Below the pieces are notes generated by a model, which ran no database searches, was not told where the DNA came from, and was given only the letters and a program-made list of their open reading frames with translations. Of a DNA stretch of 64,000 nucleotides, positions 54,843 through 64,000 are shown in pieces. The first letter of the stretch is position 1, and each line of letters opens with the position of its first letter. The position numbers and the translations under genes were made by a program. The stretch comes from Nitratireductor alexandrii (GTDB taxonomy: Bacteria > Pseudomonadota > Alphaproteobacteria > Rhizobiales > Rhizobiaceae): NCBI RefSeq assembly GCF_004000215.1, contig NZ_RBVY01000002.1, positions 248,001 to 312,000 of the forward strand. Direction: 5' to 3'.

Positions 54843-55046
54843 CGGCCTCTCACGCATATGTGTCGCGTCGGGGCCTTCTTGCCGCCATATTCTTTCGTGT
54901 AGGAACGTCCGGGGTCGCAGGTCGCGCTTGGGGTCGCGTTTGACGGGTAGGCGCTTTGTTAACCACGCGCTTTTAGGATCGACCCTTGATTGCGATGGCG
55001 CGCCCCGAGAGTGCGCACAACACGAATAATGAGGCTGACTGGCACG

Positions 55047-56303
55047 ATGAAGACGGATCGCCGCACGTTCCTTGTTGGCGCGGGCCTGGCCGCCGCGTCC
55101 TTGTCCACGGTGCCCGCGCGCGCGCAACAGGATGTCATTAGGGATCTGATCCTGTCGCCGAAGCGCGGTGCCTGGGACGATCAGTTCGACGCTCGCGCCA
55201 GCAGCGGCGAGAAAGTGGCCTCGAACCTGCCGATTCTCAGCCCGCAGACCGTCGGCCATGTCGAGCAGGCGATCGCGCAATATTCCGCTATCGTGGCCCG
55301 CGGCGGCTGGCCGATGGTGCCGGCAACCAAGAAATTGCGCCTCGGTGTGGTCGACCGCGACGTGGAGGCGCTGCGCCGTCGGCTGATGATTTCCGGTGAC
55401 CTGGCCCAGAGCGCGGGCATGTCGTCGGCCTTCGACACCTATGTCGACACCGCCGTCAAACGCTTCCAGACGCGCCACGGGCTGCCCGCCGACGGGGTGC
55501 TCGGCCGCTACACTTTCGCCGCCATGAACGTATCGGCGCCCGTGCGCCTGGGCCAGCTCGAAACCAATATCGTGCGGCTGCGGTCGATGTCGGGTTTCCT
55601 TGGCGACCGCTATGTGATGGTCAATATCCCCGCTGCCCAGATCGAGGCGGTCGAGAATTCGCGCGTCGTGCTGCGCCATACCGCCATCGTCGGCAAGATC
55701 GACCGTCAGACGCCGATCCTCAATTCCAAGATCAACGAGGTGATCGTCAATCCGTACTGGAACGCGCCGGTGTCGATCGTGCGCCGGGACATCATTCCGC
55801 TGGTGCGCAAGAACCCGAACTATCTCGCCGAAAACAATATCCGCATCCTCGGGCCGGGCGGCACCGAGGTCGATCCGGCCACCATCGACTGGTCGACGGA
55901 GGAGGCCGCCAAGCTGCGCTTCCGCCAGGATCCTGGCAAGATCAACGCCATGGCCTCGGTGAAGATCAACTTTCCCAATCCGCATGCCGTCTACATGCAC
56001 GACACGCCGCAGCAGGGCCTGTTCAATAAGCTGATGCGCTTCGATTCGTCCGGCTGCGTGCGCGTCCAGAACGTACGCGATCTCGTTACCTGGCTGCTAC
56101 GCGATACCGATGGCTGGAACCGCCAGCGTTTCGAGCAGACCATCAAGACGGGCGAGAGCACGCCGGTGGCGCTGGCAGCGCCGGTGCCGGTCTATTTCAC
56201 CTATGTTTCGGCCTGGTCGACCGGCGATCAGGTGGTGCATTTCCGCGACGACATTTATGGCCGCGACGGTGTCGACGAGTTGATGATCTCGTCCGCCCTC
56301 TAA
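55047..56303 (+). CDS. ldtP: L,D-transpeptidase LdtP with Tat-type signal
   Basis: 418 residues. The N-terminus has a twin-arginine motif (TDRRTFLVG, residues 3-11) and an ARA cleavage site, suggesting Tat export. A peptidoglycan-binding helical repeat follows (about 127-162, YVDTAVKRFQTRHGLPADGVLG), then the YkuD domain with His318 and catalytic Cys337 in SSGCVR. It forms 3-3 peptidoglycan crosslinks or anchors proteins. The in-frame ATG at 55029 would add six residues. It is next to its regulator ldtR. Confidence 0.92.
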   Translation: MKTDRRTFLVGAGLAAASLSTVPARAQQDVIRDLILSPKRGAWDDQFDARASSGEKVASNLPILSPQTVGHVEQAIAQYSAIVARGGWPMVPATKKLRLGVVDRDVEALRRRLMISGDLAQSAGMSSAFDTYVDTAVKRFQTRHGLPADGVLGRYTFAAMNVSAPVRLGQLETNIVRLRSMSGFLGDRYVMVNIPAAQIEAVENSRVVLRHTAIVGKIDRQTPILNSKINEVIVNPYWNAPVSIVRRDIIPLVRKNPNYLAENNIRILGPGGTEVDPATIDWSTEEAAKLRFRQDPGKINAMASVKINFPNPHAVYMHDTPQQGLFNKLMRFDSSGCVRVQNVRDLVTWLLRDTDGWNRQRFEQTIKTGESTPVALAAPVPVYFTYVSAWSTGDQVVHFRDDIYGRDGVDELMISSAL

Positions 56304-56328
56304 AGGCCGGACCCCTTTCATCCGATCG

Positions 56329-56359
56329 AGGCCTTCCCGGTTTCCGGGGAGGCCTTTTT
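56329..56359 (+). terminator. Rho-independent terminator of ldtP
   Basis: A 12-bp stem AGGCCTTCCCGG (56329-56340) / CCGGGGAGGCCT (56344-56355) with one wobble, 3-base loop and T-run 56355-56359. Confidence 0.88.
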
Positions 56360-56538
56360 CATGTCCGCGCCGGCCTGTTTTCGCCCGGTGGGCCGTGGCC
56401 GGGCGTGCCCCCGCGCGTGCGACCTGCTGCGGCGCGCAGGCGCCGGCAAATTTCGCGCCGGCCGCGTGGAAGCCCGCTGCGAAGTGTGTTAATGCGCCCG
56501 CACATCCCTGAACCATCTCGACATGAGGACCGTTCACT

Positions 56539-57852
56539 ATGGCTACTGCCACTGCCGTATCGCCCGCTGCCGACAGCTTCTTCAACAGCCCGCTCGCGGA
56601 CGTTGATCCGGAAATCTTCGGCGCGATCGGCAAGGAACTCGGTCGCCAGCGCCACGAAATCGAGCTGATCGCGTCGGAAAACATCGTCTCCAGGGCAGTG
56701 CTCGAGGCGCAGGGCTCGATCATGACCAACAAATACGCCGAGGGCTATCCGGGCAAGCGCTATTATGGCGGCTGTCAGTTCGTCGACATCGCCGAAGACC
56801 TGGCGATCGAGCGCGCCAAGCAGCTCTTCGGCTGTCAGTTCGCCAATGTGCAGCCCAATTCCGGGTCGCAGATGAATCAGGCCGTGTTTCTGGCTTTGCT
56901 ACAGCCCGGCGATACTTTTATGGGCCTCGACCTGAATTCCGGCGGTCACCTCACGCACGGCTCACCCGTCAACATGTCGGGAAAATGGTTCAACGTCGTC
57001 TCCTACGGCGTGCGCGAAGACGACCACCTGCTCGACATGGACGAGGTCGAACGGCTGGCGCATGAGCACAAGCCCAAGCTGATTTTGGCCGGCGGCACCG
57101 CCTATTCGCGCTTCTGGGACTGGAAGCGCTTCCGCGAGATCGCCGACGCGGTTGGCGCCTGGCTGATGGTCGATATGGCCCACATTGCCGGCCTTGTTGC
57201 CGGTGGCGTGCATCCCTCGCCGGTGCCGCACGCCCATGTCGTGACCACCACCACTCACAAATCGTTGCGCGGGCCGCGCGGCGGCATGATCCTGACCAAT
57301 GACGAGGCGATTGCGAAAAAGGTGAACTCCGCCGTGTTCCCGGGGTTGCAGGGCGGGCCGCTGATGCATGTCATCGCCGCCAAGGCGGTCGCCTTCCGCG
57401 AGGCGCTTCAGCCCGAGTTCAAGACCTATGCGCGCGACGTGGCCGCCAATGCCAAGGCGCTCGCCGCCAGCCTCAAGGAGACCGGCCTCGACATCGTCTC
57501 GGGCGGCACCGACAACCATTTGATGCTGGTCGACTTGCGGCCGAAAAACGCCACCGGCAAGCGCGCCGAGGCGGCCCTCGGCCGCGCCAACATCACCTGC
57601 AACAAGAACGGCATCCCCTTCGATCCGGAAAAGCCGTTCGTCACTTCCGGCATCCGGCTTGGCACCCCCGCCGGAACCACGCGCGGGTTCGGCCAGGCCG
57701 AGTTCGGCGAGATCGGCAATCTGATTGCCGAGGTGCTGGACGGTCTCAAGGCGTCGAATTCCGACGAGGGCAACGCGGCCGTGGAAGCCGCGGTCAAGGA
57801 CAAGGTGGTCGCGCTGACAGAACGCTTCCCGCTCTATCCCTATCTCGGCTGA
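56539..57852 (+). CDS. glyA: Serine hydroxymethyltransferase
   Basis: 437 residues. PLP lysine Lys241 is in [14 protein letters not shown]; the N-domain has [25 protein letters not shown] and the C-domain HLMLVDLR and [16 protein letters not shown]. It converts serine and THF to glycine and methylene-THF, feeding purN and thymidylate synthesis. The 235 bases upstream hold only the ldtP terminator and unmarked sequence. RBS GAGGA about 10 bases before the ATG. Confidence 0.97.
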   Translation: MATATAVSPAADSFFNSPLADVDPEIFGAIGKELGRQRHEIELIASENIVSRAVLEAQGSIMTNKYAEGYPGKRYYGGCQFVDIAEDLAIERAKQLFGCQFANVQPNSGSQMNQAVFLALLQPGDTFMGLDLNSGGHLTHGSPVNMSGKWFNVVSYGVREDDHLLDMDEVERLAHEHKPKLILAGGTAYSRFWDWKRFREIADAVGAWLMVDMAHIAGLVAGGVHPSPVPHAHVVTTTTHKSLRGPRGGMILTNDEAIAKKVNSAVFPGLQGGPLMHVIAAKAVAFREALQPEFKTYARDVAANAKALAASLKETGLDIVSGGTDNHLMLVDLRPKNATGKRAEAALGRANITCNKNGIPFDPEKPFVTSGIRLGTPAGTTRGFGQAEFGEIGNLIAEVLDGLKASNSDEGNAAVEAAVKDKVVALTERFPLYPYLG

Positions 57853-57890
57853 CGCCGGCCTGCCGCCAATAACCACGACGAGGGATCGCG

Positions 57891-58361
57891 ATGCGTTGCC
57901 CCTATTGCCAGTCTGAAGACACGGCCGTGAAGGATTCCCGTCCGGCCGAGGACGGTGCCGTGATCCGCCGCCGCCGCGTGTGCCCGGATTGCGGCGGGCG
58001 CTTCACCACGTTCGAGCGGGTGCAGCTTCGCGATCTCGTCGTCGTCAAGCGGTCGGGCCGCAAGGTGCCGTTCGACCGCGACAAGCTGATCCGTTCCTTC
58101 GATATCGCGCTCAGGAAACGCAATGTCGAACCGGAACGGATCGAGCGTGCGGTTTCCGGCATCGTGCGCCAGCTCGAGAGCTCGGGCGAGACCGAGATCG
58201 CCTCCGACCAGATCGGCCGGCTCGTCATGGAGGCGCTGAAGTCGCTCGACGATGTCGCCTATGTCCGCTTCGCCTCCGTCTACCGCAATTTCCGCGAGGC
58301 GAAGGATTTTCACGAATTGCTCGGCGAATTGGGCGGCGAGGAAGTCGCCCGCGAACCGTGA
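57891..58361 (+). CDS. nrdR: Transcriptional repressor NrdR
   Basis: 156 residues. The zinc ribbon is Cys3, Cys6, Cys31 and Cys34, followed by an ATP-cone domain (about 49-139, [21 protein letters not shown]). It senses ATP/dATP and represses ribonucleotide reductase genes through NrdR boxes. Its TGA overlaps the ribD GTG start (GTGA, 58358-58361). The association with rib and nusB genes is widespread. Confidence 0.97.
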   Translation: MRCPYCQSEDTAVKDSRPAEDGAVIRRRRVCPDCGGRFTTFERVQLRDLVVVKRSGRKVPFDRDKLIRSFDIALRKRNVEPERIERAVSGIVRQLESSGETEIASDQIGRLVMEALKSLDDVAYVRFASVYRNFREAKDFHELLGELGGEEVAREP

Positions 58362-59488
58362 CGGCGCCCTCTCCCGCCGGCGAGGGCCAGGCCGCGCTCG
58401 ATCGGCGTTTCATGGCCGCCGCCATCCGCTTGTCGCGCCGTAATCTCGGTCTCACCGCGACGAATCCTTCGGTCGCCACCCTGATCGTCGCCGACGACGG
58501 CAACGCGCCGGTGATCGTCGGTCGCGGGGTCACGGCGCGCGGCGGTCGGCCCCATGCCGAAACCGAGGCGTTGGCCGAGGCCGGCGAGCGGGCGCGCGGG
58601 GCGACCGCCTATGTCACGCTCGAGCCCTGCGCCCATCATGGCCGTACGCCGCCATGCGCTTCGGCGCTGATCGCGGCTGGAATCGCGCGCGTCGTCGGCG
58701 CCGCGAGTGATCCCGACCCGCGCGTCTCCGGCAAGGGGTACGCCATGCTGCGGGCCGCCGGCATCGAGGTCGTGGAGGCCGTGCTGGCCGATCGCGCTGG
58801 CGACGTGATGGCCGGATACCTAACGCGTTCTCTGAAAAAACGCCCGGAAGTGATTCTGAAGTTGGCCGTTTCCTCCGACGGCATGATCGGACGCACCGGG
58901 CAGGGGCAACTGCCGATCACCGGTCCGGTCGCGCGTGCTCAGGTCCACCTTATGCGTGCGGAAACCGACGCCGTCATGGTCGGCATCGGTACGGCGCTGG
59001 CCGACGATCCCGAACTGACCTGCCGGCTGCCCGGTCTTGAGGAGCGCTCGCCGGTGCGCATCGTGCTCGACAGTGGCGCGCGCCTGCCCGTAACATCGAA
59101 GCTGGTGGCGCAGGCCGCCCGGGTCCCGCTGCTGGTCGCCGCCTGCGCCTCGGCGCCGCAGGCGCGGCGCCAAGCGCTGACGCGGGCCGGTGTGGGCCTG
59201 CTTGCCACCGAGGAATTCGACGGCGCGGTCGCGCTGCCGGAGCTTCTGGAGGATCTGGCCGCCCAGGGCATGTCGAGCATCATGGTCGAGGGCGGCGCCA
59301 ATACCGCCAGAGGTTTTTTGGCCGAACGGCTGGTCGACCGCATCGCCCTGTTCACCGGGCCGGTCCCGGTCGGCCCGGGTGGCATCGCCGCACCGTTCGA
59401 CCGCGATACGCTGCCCGAGGGATTTCGTGTCCTGCGGCGCGCCCGTTTCGGCACCGACGATTATGTTGAACTTGTGAGGACGGCGTGA
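58358..59488 (+). CDS. ribD: Bifunctional riboflavin deaminase/reductase RibD
   Basis: 376 residues from GTG 58358. The N-terminal cytidine-deaminase-like domain has the zinc ligands His66-Ala-Glu68 and Cys91/Cys100 ([11 protein letters not shown]). The C-terminal reductase domain (about 150-376) has [13 protein letters not shown] and [13 protein letters not shown]. It performs the second and third steps of riboflavin synthesis. The next ATG follows its stop without a gap. Confidence 0.95.
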   Translation: MTAPSPAGEGQAALDRRFMAAAIRLSRRNLGLTATNPSVATLIVADDGNAPVIVGRGVTARGGRPHAETEALAEAGERARGATAYVTLEPCAHHGRTPPCASALIAAGIARVVGAASDPDPRVSGKGYAMLRAAGIEVVEAVLADRAGDVMAGYLTRSLKKRPEVILKLAVSSDGMIGRTGQGQLPITGPVARAQVHLMRAETDAVMVGIGTALADDPELTCRLPGLEERSPVRIVLDSGARLPVTSKLVAQAARVPLLVAACASAPQARRQALTRAGVGLLATEEFDGAVALPELLEDLAAQGMSSIMVEGGANTARGFLAERLVDRIALFTGPVPVGPGGIAAPFDRDTLPEGFRVLRRARFGTDDYVELVRTA

Positions 59489-60106
59489 ATGTTTACCGGA
59501 ATCGTCAGCGATATCGGCCGCGTCGTCGACATTCGCCCGCTTTCGCAGGGCCGGCGTGTCCGCATCGAGACGGCCTATGATCCCGCCACGATCGATATCG
59601 GCGCCTCCATCGCCTGCGCGGGCGTGTGCCTGACGGTGGTGGCGCTGCCCGATGCCGGTTCGAACGCGCGTTGGTTTGAGGTCGAGGCCTGGGAGGAGGC
59701 GCTGCGGCTGACGACCGTCGCTGAATGGCGCCAGGACACGCGGCTCAATCTGGAACGCGCCTTGAGGCTCGGCGACGAACTCGGCGGCCATATCGTGTCG
59801 GGTCACGTCGACGGCCTGGCCGAGATCGTGGACCGAAAGGACGAGGGCGACGCGGTGCGTTTCACCTTGGAGGCGCCGTCGGCGCTCGCGCGGTTTATCG
59901 CGCCCAAGGGATCGGTCGCCCTCGACGGCACGTCGCTGACGGTCAACCGTGTGGAGGGCGCGCGCTTCGACGTGTTGTTGATCCAGCATTCGCTCGCCGT
60001 CACCACGTGGGGGGAGCGCCAGCGCGGCGATCGCGTCAACCTGGAGGTCGACACGATGGCGCGTTATGCCGCACGCTTGGCCGAGACCGCGCCCGACGGC
60101 GGATAG
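59489..60106 (+). CDS. ribE: Riboflavin synthase, alpha subunit
   Basis: 205 residues with two lumazine-binding repeats: [12 protein letters not shown] at the start of the first and [16 protein letters not shown] at the start of the second. It dismutates two dimethylribityllumazine molecules to riboflavin. It starts directly after the ribD stop. Some nomenclatures call it ribC. Confidence 0.95.
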   Translation: MFTGIVSDIGRVVDIRPLSQGRRVRIETAYDPATIDIGASIACAGVCLTVVALPDAGSNARWFEVEAWEEALRLTTVAEWRQDTRLNLERALRLGDELGGHIVSGHVDGLAEIVDRKDEGDAVRFTLEAPSALARFIAPKGSVALDGTSLTVNRVEGARFDVLLIQHSLAVTTWGERQRGDRVNLEVDTMARYAARLAETAPDGG

Positions 60107-60137
60107 TCCGCGCCTTTGCGGTGTCCCCGGCCCGTAT

Positions 60138-60157
60138 GGCGCAAACAAACTTGCGCC
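60138..60157 (+). other. Hairpin between ribE and ribH
   Basis: GGCGCAA (60138-60144) pairs with TTGCGCC (60151-60157) around a 6-base loop, 31 bases after the ribE stop. No T tract. It may be an RNA processing or weak attenuation site in the rib operon. No FMN riboswitch consensus is seen in 60107-60275. Confidence 0.35.
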
Positions 60158-60275
60158 GCACGCGCTGCCGCCGGCACTTTGTGTCCAATCATCGCCGCCG
60201 CCGGCTGGCCCGCAAACTCGCGCTTGCGTGCCAACGCGGTTCGGCCTAAGTCAGCCGCTCACGCGGAGAGACCCC

Positions 60276-60731
60276 ATGAGCGCTGCCAGAAAAAAACATC
60301 TGTTGATCGTGGAGGCGCGCTTCTACGATCAGATTTCGGATGCGCTGCTGGAGGGGGCCAAGGCCGCGTGCGAGGAGGCCGGCGCCAGCTATGACGTCGT
60401 CACCGTGCCGGGTGCGCTCGAGGTCCCCGCGGTCATCGCCTTCGCGCTCGACGGCGCCGAGGAGGGCGGCACCGACTATGACGGTTTTGTCGCGCTGGGC
60501 TGCGTCATCCGTGGCGAGACCTATCATTTCGACATCGTTGCCAATGAATCCTCCCGCGCCCTGACGGGCCTCGCTGTCGAGGAATCGATCGCCATCGGCA
60601 ACGGCATCCTCACCGTCGAGAACGAGGAACAGGCCTGGGCGCGCGCCAGGCGCACGGAAGGCGACAAGGGCGGTTTTGCCGCGCGTGCGGCGCTGACCAT
60701 GATCGCCGTGCGCGAAAGGCTCGGAGCCTGA
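60276..60731 (+). CDS. ribH: 6,7-dimethyl-8-ribityllumazine synthase
   Basis: 151 residues. Family motifs: [28 protein letters not shown] and the catalytic-loop region [19 protein letters not shown] with the conserved His. It makes the substrate of RibE and typically assembles into pentamers or capsids. GGAGAG RBS before ATG 60276. nusB begins 2 bases after its stop. Confidence 0.95.
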   Translation: MSAARKKHLLIVEARFYDQISDALLEGAKAACEEAGASYDVVTVPGALEVPAVIAFALDGAEEGGTDYDGFVALGCVIRGETYHFDIVANESSRALTGLAVEESIAIGNGILTVENEEQAWARARRTEGDKGGFAARAALTMIAVRERLGA

Positions 60732-60733
60732 CC

Positions 60734-61231
60734 GTGACCGCGCCCACCGACAACGACAAATCGCTGGGGCGCCCCGCGAACAAGCGCGGCGCGGCGCGGC
60801 TCGCCGCCGTCCAGGCGCTTTATCAGATGGACGTCGCCGGCAGCGGCCTTTTGGAGACGACCGCCGAATACGAAGCCTTCCGTCTCGGCAAGGAACTCGA
60901 CGGCGCGCTCTATCGCGAGGCCGATCCGCAGTGGTTCCGCGCCATTCTGGCCGGCGTCGTGGAAAACCAGAAGACGGTCGATCCGGTGATCCGCCAGGCC
61001 CTGACCGAGGACTGGCCGCTGTCGCGCCTGGACACGACCTTGCGCGCCATTCTGCGCGCCGCCGTTTTCGAATTGATGAAACGCGCCGACGTGCCGGTCG
61101 CCGTCATCGTGTCCGAATATGTCGATATCGCCAAGGCCTTCTACGTCGAGGAGGAGCCGAAGCTGGTCAATGCCGTGCTCGACCGCGTCTCGCGGCGTTT
61201 GCGTGGCGAGGGGCGGGGCAGGGACGCCTGA
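60734..61231 (+). CDS. nusB: Transcription antitermination factor NusB
   Basis: 165 residues from GTG 60734, all-helical. Seen are [16 protein letters not shown] at the start and [52 protein letters not shown] at the end, the conserved NusE-binding and boxA-binding surfaces. It promotes rRNA antitermination. Its stop overlaps the MFS gene start (TGATG, 61229-61233). Confidence 0.95.
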   Translation: MTAPTDNDKSLGRPANKRGAARLAAVQALYQMDVAGSGLLETTAEYEAFRLGKELDGALYREADPQWFRAILAGVVENQKTVDPVIRQALTEDWPLSRLDTTLRAILRAAVFELMKRADVPVAVIVSEYVDIAKAFYVEEEPKLVNAVLDRVSRRLRGEGRGRDA

Positions 61232-62457
61232 TGACGGTCGAAGCGCAGGCACGCGAAGCGCGTCGCACCGCGCTCATCCTTGCCGCATCCAATGCGATTG
61301 TCGGCGCCGCCGCCCCGGTCTCGATTTCGATCGGCGGGCTGGCCGGCCACTACCTGCTCGGCGCGGACAAGTCGCTCGCCACCGCGCCGGTCACGGCCTA
61401 TACGGTCGGTGTCGCGCTCGGCGCCTTGCCGCTCGCCTGGCTGGTGCGCCGCTTCGGACAGCGCAACGGTTTTCTGTCCGGCACGCTGGCCACCGCGTCT
61501 GGCGGCGCGCTTGCCACCTTCGCCCTGTTCCGTGGCGATTTCTGGCTGTTTTCGCTCGGGCTGTTGATCATCGGTATCGGCGGGGCGTCGGTCCAGCAAT
61601 ACCGCTTCGCCGCCGCCGACAACGCGCCCGCCCAGTTCAAGGCGCGGGCGATTTCCACCGTACTTGCCGGCGGCGTTGTGATGGCGATCGTCGGCCCGCA
61701 GGTCGTTATCTTTACCCGAAACCTGTTTGCCCCGGTCATGTTCGCCGGCTCGTTTGCCGCCGTGATCGGCCTGGCCGCGCTCGGAGCCGTCATTTTGTCC
61801 TTCCTGCGCCTGCATGACCGCCAGGCCGTGGCGTCGGCAAAAATGGTTGCGCCGGTTCGCCCGCTCGGCACCATTTTTTCGCAGCCGCGTTTCATCGTCG
61901 CGCTGGTGTGCGCGGTCGGCTCCTACGCGCTGATGACGTTTGTCATGACCGGCGCGCCGCTTGCCATGGTTGGCTGCGGCTTTTCGCCCGACGAGGCCGC
62001 GCTCGGCATTTCCTGGCACGTGATGGCGATGTTCGCGCCGAGCTTTTTTACCGGCCGGCTGATCGCCCGCTTCGGCAAGGAGGCCATCGTGGCGACCGGT
62101 CTGATCCTGCTCGTCGGCTGCGCCGTCGTGGCCCTGTCCGGCATCGCGCTGTGGCAGTTCTGGAGCGCACTGATCCTGCTCGGCGTGGGCTGGAATTTCG
62201 GCTTTATCGGCGCCACCGCGATGGTCTCGGAGACCTATACCGACGCTGAGAAGGGCAAGGTCCAGGGCGTCCACGATTTTCTTTTGTTCGGCTCCGTCGC
62301 CTTCGCCTCGCTGATGTCGGGCCAGGTCTACAACGCCTGGGGATGGGACATGCTCAACTGGATCATCTTCCCGGTCGTGTTCGTGTGTATCGCCGCGCTC
62401 GTCGTGCTCGGCCTGTCCGCGCGGCGCATTCGTGGCGAAAGCGGGGCAAAACTCTAA
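61231..62457 (+). CDS. MFS transporter translationally coupled to nusB
   Basis: 408 residues, 12 membrane helices, with loop motif LAWLVRRFGQRNGFL between helices 2 and 3 and TGRLIARFGKEAIV in the second half. The substrate is not known. It starts one base before the end of the nusB stop, in the rib operon, so flavin or precursor transport is a context-based possibility only. Confidence 0.83.
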   Translation: MTVEAQAREARRTALILAASNAIVGAAAPVSISIGGLAGHYLLGADKSLATAPVTAYTVGVALGALPLAWLVRRFGQRNGFLSGTLATASGGALATFALFRGDFWLFSLGLLIIGIGGASVQQYRFAAADNAPAQFKARAISTVLAGGVVMAIVGPQVVIFTRNLFAPVMFAGSFAAVIGLAALGAVILSFLRLHDRQAVASAKMVAPVRPLGTIFSQPRFIVALVCAVGSYALMTFVMTGAPLAMVGCGFSPDEAALGISWHVMAMFAPSFFTGRLIARFGKEAIVATGLILLVGCAVVALSGIALWQFWSALILLGVGWNFGFIGATAMVSETYTDAEKGKVQGVHDFLLFGSVAFASLMSGQVYNAWGWDMLNWIIFPVVFVCIAALVVLGLSARRIRGESGAKL

Positions 62458-62464
62458 CAAAACC

Positions 62465-62493
62465 TTGACGTTGCCCTGGCCGTTTCGCATAAG
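62465..62493 (+). promoter_or_regulatory. Sigma-70-type promoter of hppA
   Basis: TTGACG (62465-62470), 17-base spacer, CATAAG (62488-62493). The predicted transcript would start near 62500, leaving a leader of about 90 bases before the ATG. It begins 8 bases after the MFS stop. Confidence 0.55.
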
Positions 62494-62593
62494 CCGCGGC
62501 GACTGGTCGGAATCCGCCATGTCTCGGCGGTGACCGATCTTCCTTCAACGGCCCAGGGAGGGGTTTTCTGGGCCAAACTCGAGGAAATTGGCA

Positions 62594-64000
62594 ATGACAA
62601 TACTGTATGTGGTCATCGCCTGCGGCCTTCTCTCTGTCCTTTACGCCATCTGGGCGACGCAATCGGTCCTTGCGGCCGATCAGGGCAATGAGCGCATGCA
62701 GGAAATCGCCGGCGCTATTCGGGAGGGGGCGCAGGCTTATCTGAACAGGCAGTACACCACCATCGCAATCGTCGGTGTCGTCGTGTTCCTGCTGGCCTGG
62801 TGGCTGCTGTCGGGCGCGGCCGCGGTCGGTTTCCTGATCGGCGCGATCTTGTCGGGTGCCGCAGGCTTCATCGGCATGCACGTGTCGGTCCGTGCCAATG
62901 TGCGCACAGCACAGGCGGCCTCCAACAGCCTGGCGGCCGGTCTCGACATCGCGTTCAAGTCCGGTGCCATCACCGGCATGCTCGTCGCCGGCCTCGCGCT
63001 GCTCGGCGTCGCCGTCTATTATTACGTGCTGATCGGCCCGATGGGCCACGCGCCGTCCGACCGCGCCGTCATCGACGCCCTGGTCTCGCTCGGCTTCGGC
63101 GCCTCGCTGATCTCGATCTTCGCCCGGCTCGGCGGCGGCATCTTCACCAAGGGTGCGGATGTCGGCGGCGATCTCGTCGGCAAGGTCGAAGCCGGCATCC
63201 CGGAGGACGATCCGCGCAACCCGGCCACCATCGCCGACAATGTCGGCGACAATGTCGGTGACTGTGCCGGCATGGCCGCCGACCTGTTCGAGACCTACGC
63301 GGTGACGGTCGTCGCCACCATGGTGCTCGGCGCCATCTTCTTCGGCGGCACCGAGGTTCTGGGCAGCGTCATGCTTTATCCGCTGGCGATCTGCGGCGCG
63401 TGCATCATCACCTCGGTGGTCGGCACGTTCTTCGTCAAGCTCGGCGCCAACGGCTCGATCATGGGCGCGCTCTACAAGGGCCTGATCGTGACCGGCATCT
63501 TGACCGTCATCGGCATTGGCGCGGCGACCTCGCTGACCATCGGCTGGGGCGACCTTGCGCTTGCCAACGGCACCACCGTCAACGGCACCAACCTGTTCGT
63601 GTGCGGCGTCGTCGGCCTGGTCGTGACCGGGCTGATCGTGGTGATCACCGAATATTACACCGGCACCAACAAGCGCCCGGTCAACTCGATCGCGCAGGCG
63701 TCGGTCACCGGCCACGGCACAAACGTCATCCAGGGGCTGGCCGTCTCGCTCGAGGCGACAGCCCTGCCGGCGATCGTCATCATCGCCGGCATCATCTCCA
63801 CCTTCCAGCTCGCCGGCCTGTTCGGCACCGCGATCGCGGTCACCACCATGCTCGGCCTCGCCGGCATGATCGTCGCGCTCGACGCTTTCGGCCCGGTCAC
63901 CGACAATGCCGGCGGCATTGCCGAAATGTCGGATTTGCCGCCGGAAGTGCGCCAGACCACCGACGCGCTCGACGCGGTTGGCAACACCACCAAGGCGGTC
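62594..64000 (+). CDS. hppA: Proton-translocating membrane pyrophosphatase, 3' end beyond window
   Basis: 469 codons to the edge of the window; family length is about 700. Multi-helix protein with the pyrophosphate/Mg site DNVGDNVGD (215-223), preceded by [31 protein letters not shown]. The last codons read GNTTKAV; Lys467 sits where K+-independent H+-PPases have Lys and K+-dependent ones Ala. It couples PPi hydrolysis to proton pumping and removes PPi from biosynthesis. RBS GAGGAA at 62581-62586. Confidence 0.95.
   Translation, partial: MTILYVVIACGLLSVLYAIWATQSVLAADQGNERMQEIAGAIREGAQAYLNRQYTTIAIVGVVVFLLAWWLLSGAAAVGFLIGAILSGAAGFIGMHVSVRANVRTAQAASNSLAAGLDIAFKSGAITGMLVAGLALLGVAVYYYVLIGPMGHAPSDRAVIDALVSLGFGASLISIFARLGGGIFTKGADVGGDLVGKVEAGIPEDDPRNPATIADNVGDNVGDCAGMAADLFETYAVTVVATMVLGAIFFGGTEVLGSVMLYPLAICGACIITSVVGTFFVKLGANGSIMGALYKGLIVTGILTVIGIGAATSLTIGWGDLALANGTTVNGTNLFVCGVVGLVVTGLIVVITEYYTGTNKRPVNSIAQASVTGHGTNVIQGLAVSLEATALPAIVIIAGIISTFQLAGLFGTAIAVTTMLGLAGMIVALDAFGPVTDNAGGIAEMSDLPPEVRQTTDALDAVGNTTKAV

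Noticed and set aside
56304-56538. Possible riboswitch upstream of glyA
   Set aside because: Only the ldtP terminator is recognisable; no glycine, SAM or THF riboswitch consensus seen.

Overview
The window is a high-GC chromosomal stretch from an alphaproteobacterium, most likely Hyphomicrobiales (Rhizobiales). The evidence is the mix of marker genes: an Omp25/31-type outer-membrane barrel, the AapJQMP general amino-acid ABC transporter, the replication regulator HdaA, NDUFS4- and NDUFS6-like complex I accessory proteins, the LdtR/LdtP pair, and the carboxynorspermidine polyamine route. The genus cannot be fixed from sequence alone. Coding density is very high, with many ATGA, GTGA and TGATG start/stop overlaps. 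Almost everything is core chromosome; only one short stretch (about 50.2-51.4 kb) is clearly foreign.

Layout. 0-15 kb: the 5' end of a probable uvrC, an SDR, an Omp barrel, small accessory genes, rlmJ, a solitary molybdopterin oxidoreductase, purMN, then pgsA-like/perM-like/hdaA, tRNA-Pro, an NDUFS4-like gene, tRNA-Arg, metC and a PAP2 phosphatase. 15-30.5 kb: aapJQMP, a flavin monooxygenase, an NDUFS6-like zinc protein, ppk1-ppx, rnd, an MFS carrier and an ATPase/permease/adaptor exporter. 30.5-42 kb: aspS, a chimeric GNAT/pyroglutamyl-peptidase gene, a DrrAB-like ABC pair, a secreted protein, parC, and the nspC/carboxynorspermidine dehydrogenase pair. 42-50 kb: an aryl-CoA module (IclR regulator, thioesterase, flavin monooxygenase, aryl-CoA ligase), ppk2, a DMT transporter, bpt, and RDD and DUF423 membrane proteins. 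50-64 kb: an AT-rich restriction-like gene inserted at the 3' end of hemB, then hemB, a hydroxyisobutyryl-CoA hydrolase-like gene, ldtR-ldtP, glyA, nrdR-ribD-ribE-ribH-nusB-MFS, and the 5' part of hppA.

Genes that work together. ppk1/ppx, ppk2 and hppA handle polyphosphate and pyrophosphate. aapJQMP forms one complete transporter. The aryl-CoA ligase, aryl-CoA monooxygenase and thioesterase form a plausible three-step route (activate, hydroxylate, release) under an IclR regulator, with tandem palindromes in the divergent promoter. nrdR-ribDEH-nusB is the widespread riboflavin/transcription cluster.

Two features stand out. First, the restriction-like gene is bounded by a perfect 72-bp direct repeat of the hemB 3' end, with no integrase; the living hemB has taken its last codons from the insert, while its old 3' end survives as a fragment on the far side. 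Second, the gene after aspS fuses the front of a GNAT acetyltransferase to the back of a pyroglutamyl-peptidase that keeps its Glu-Cys-His triad at canonical spacing; it looks like a deletion chimera that is still open.
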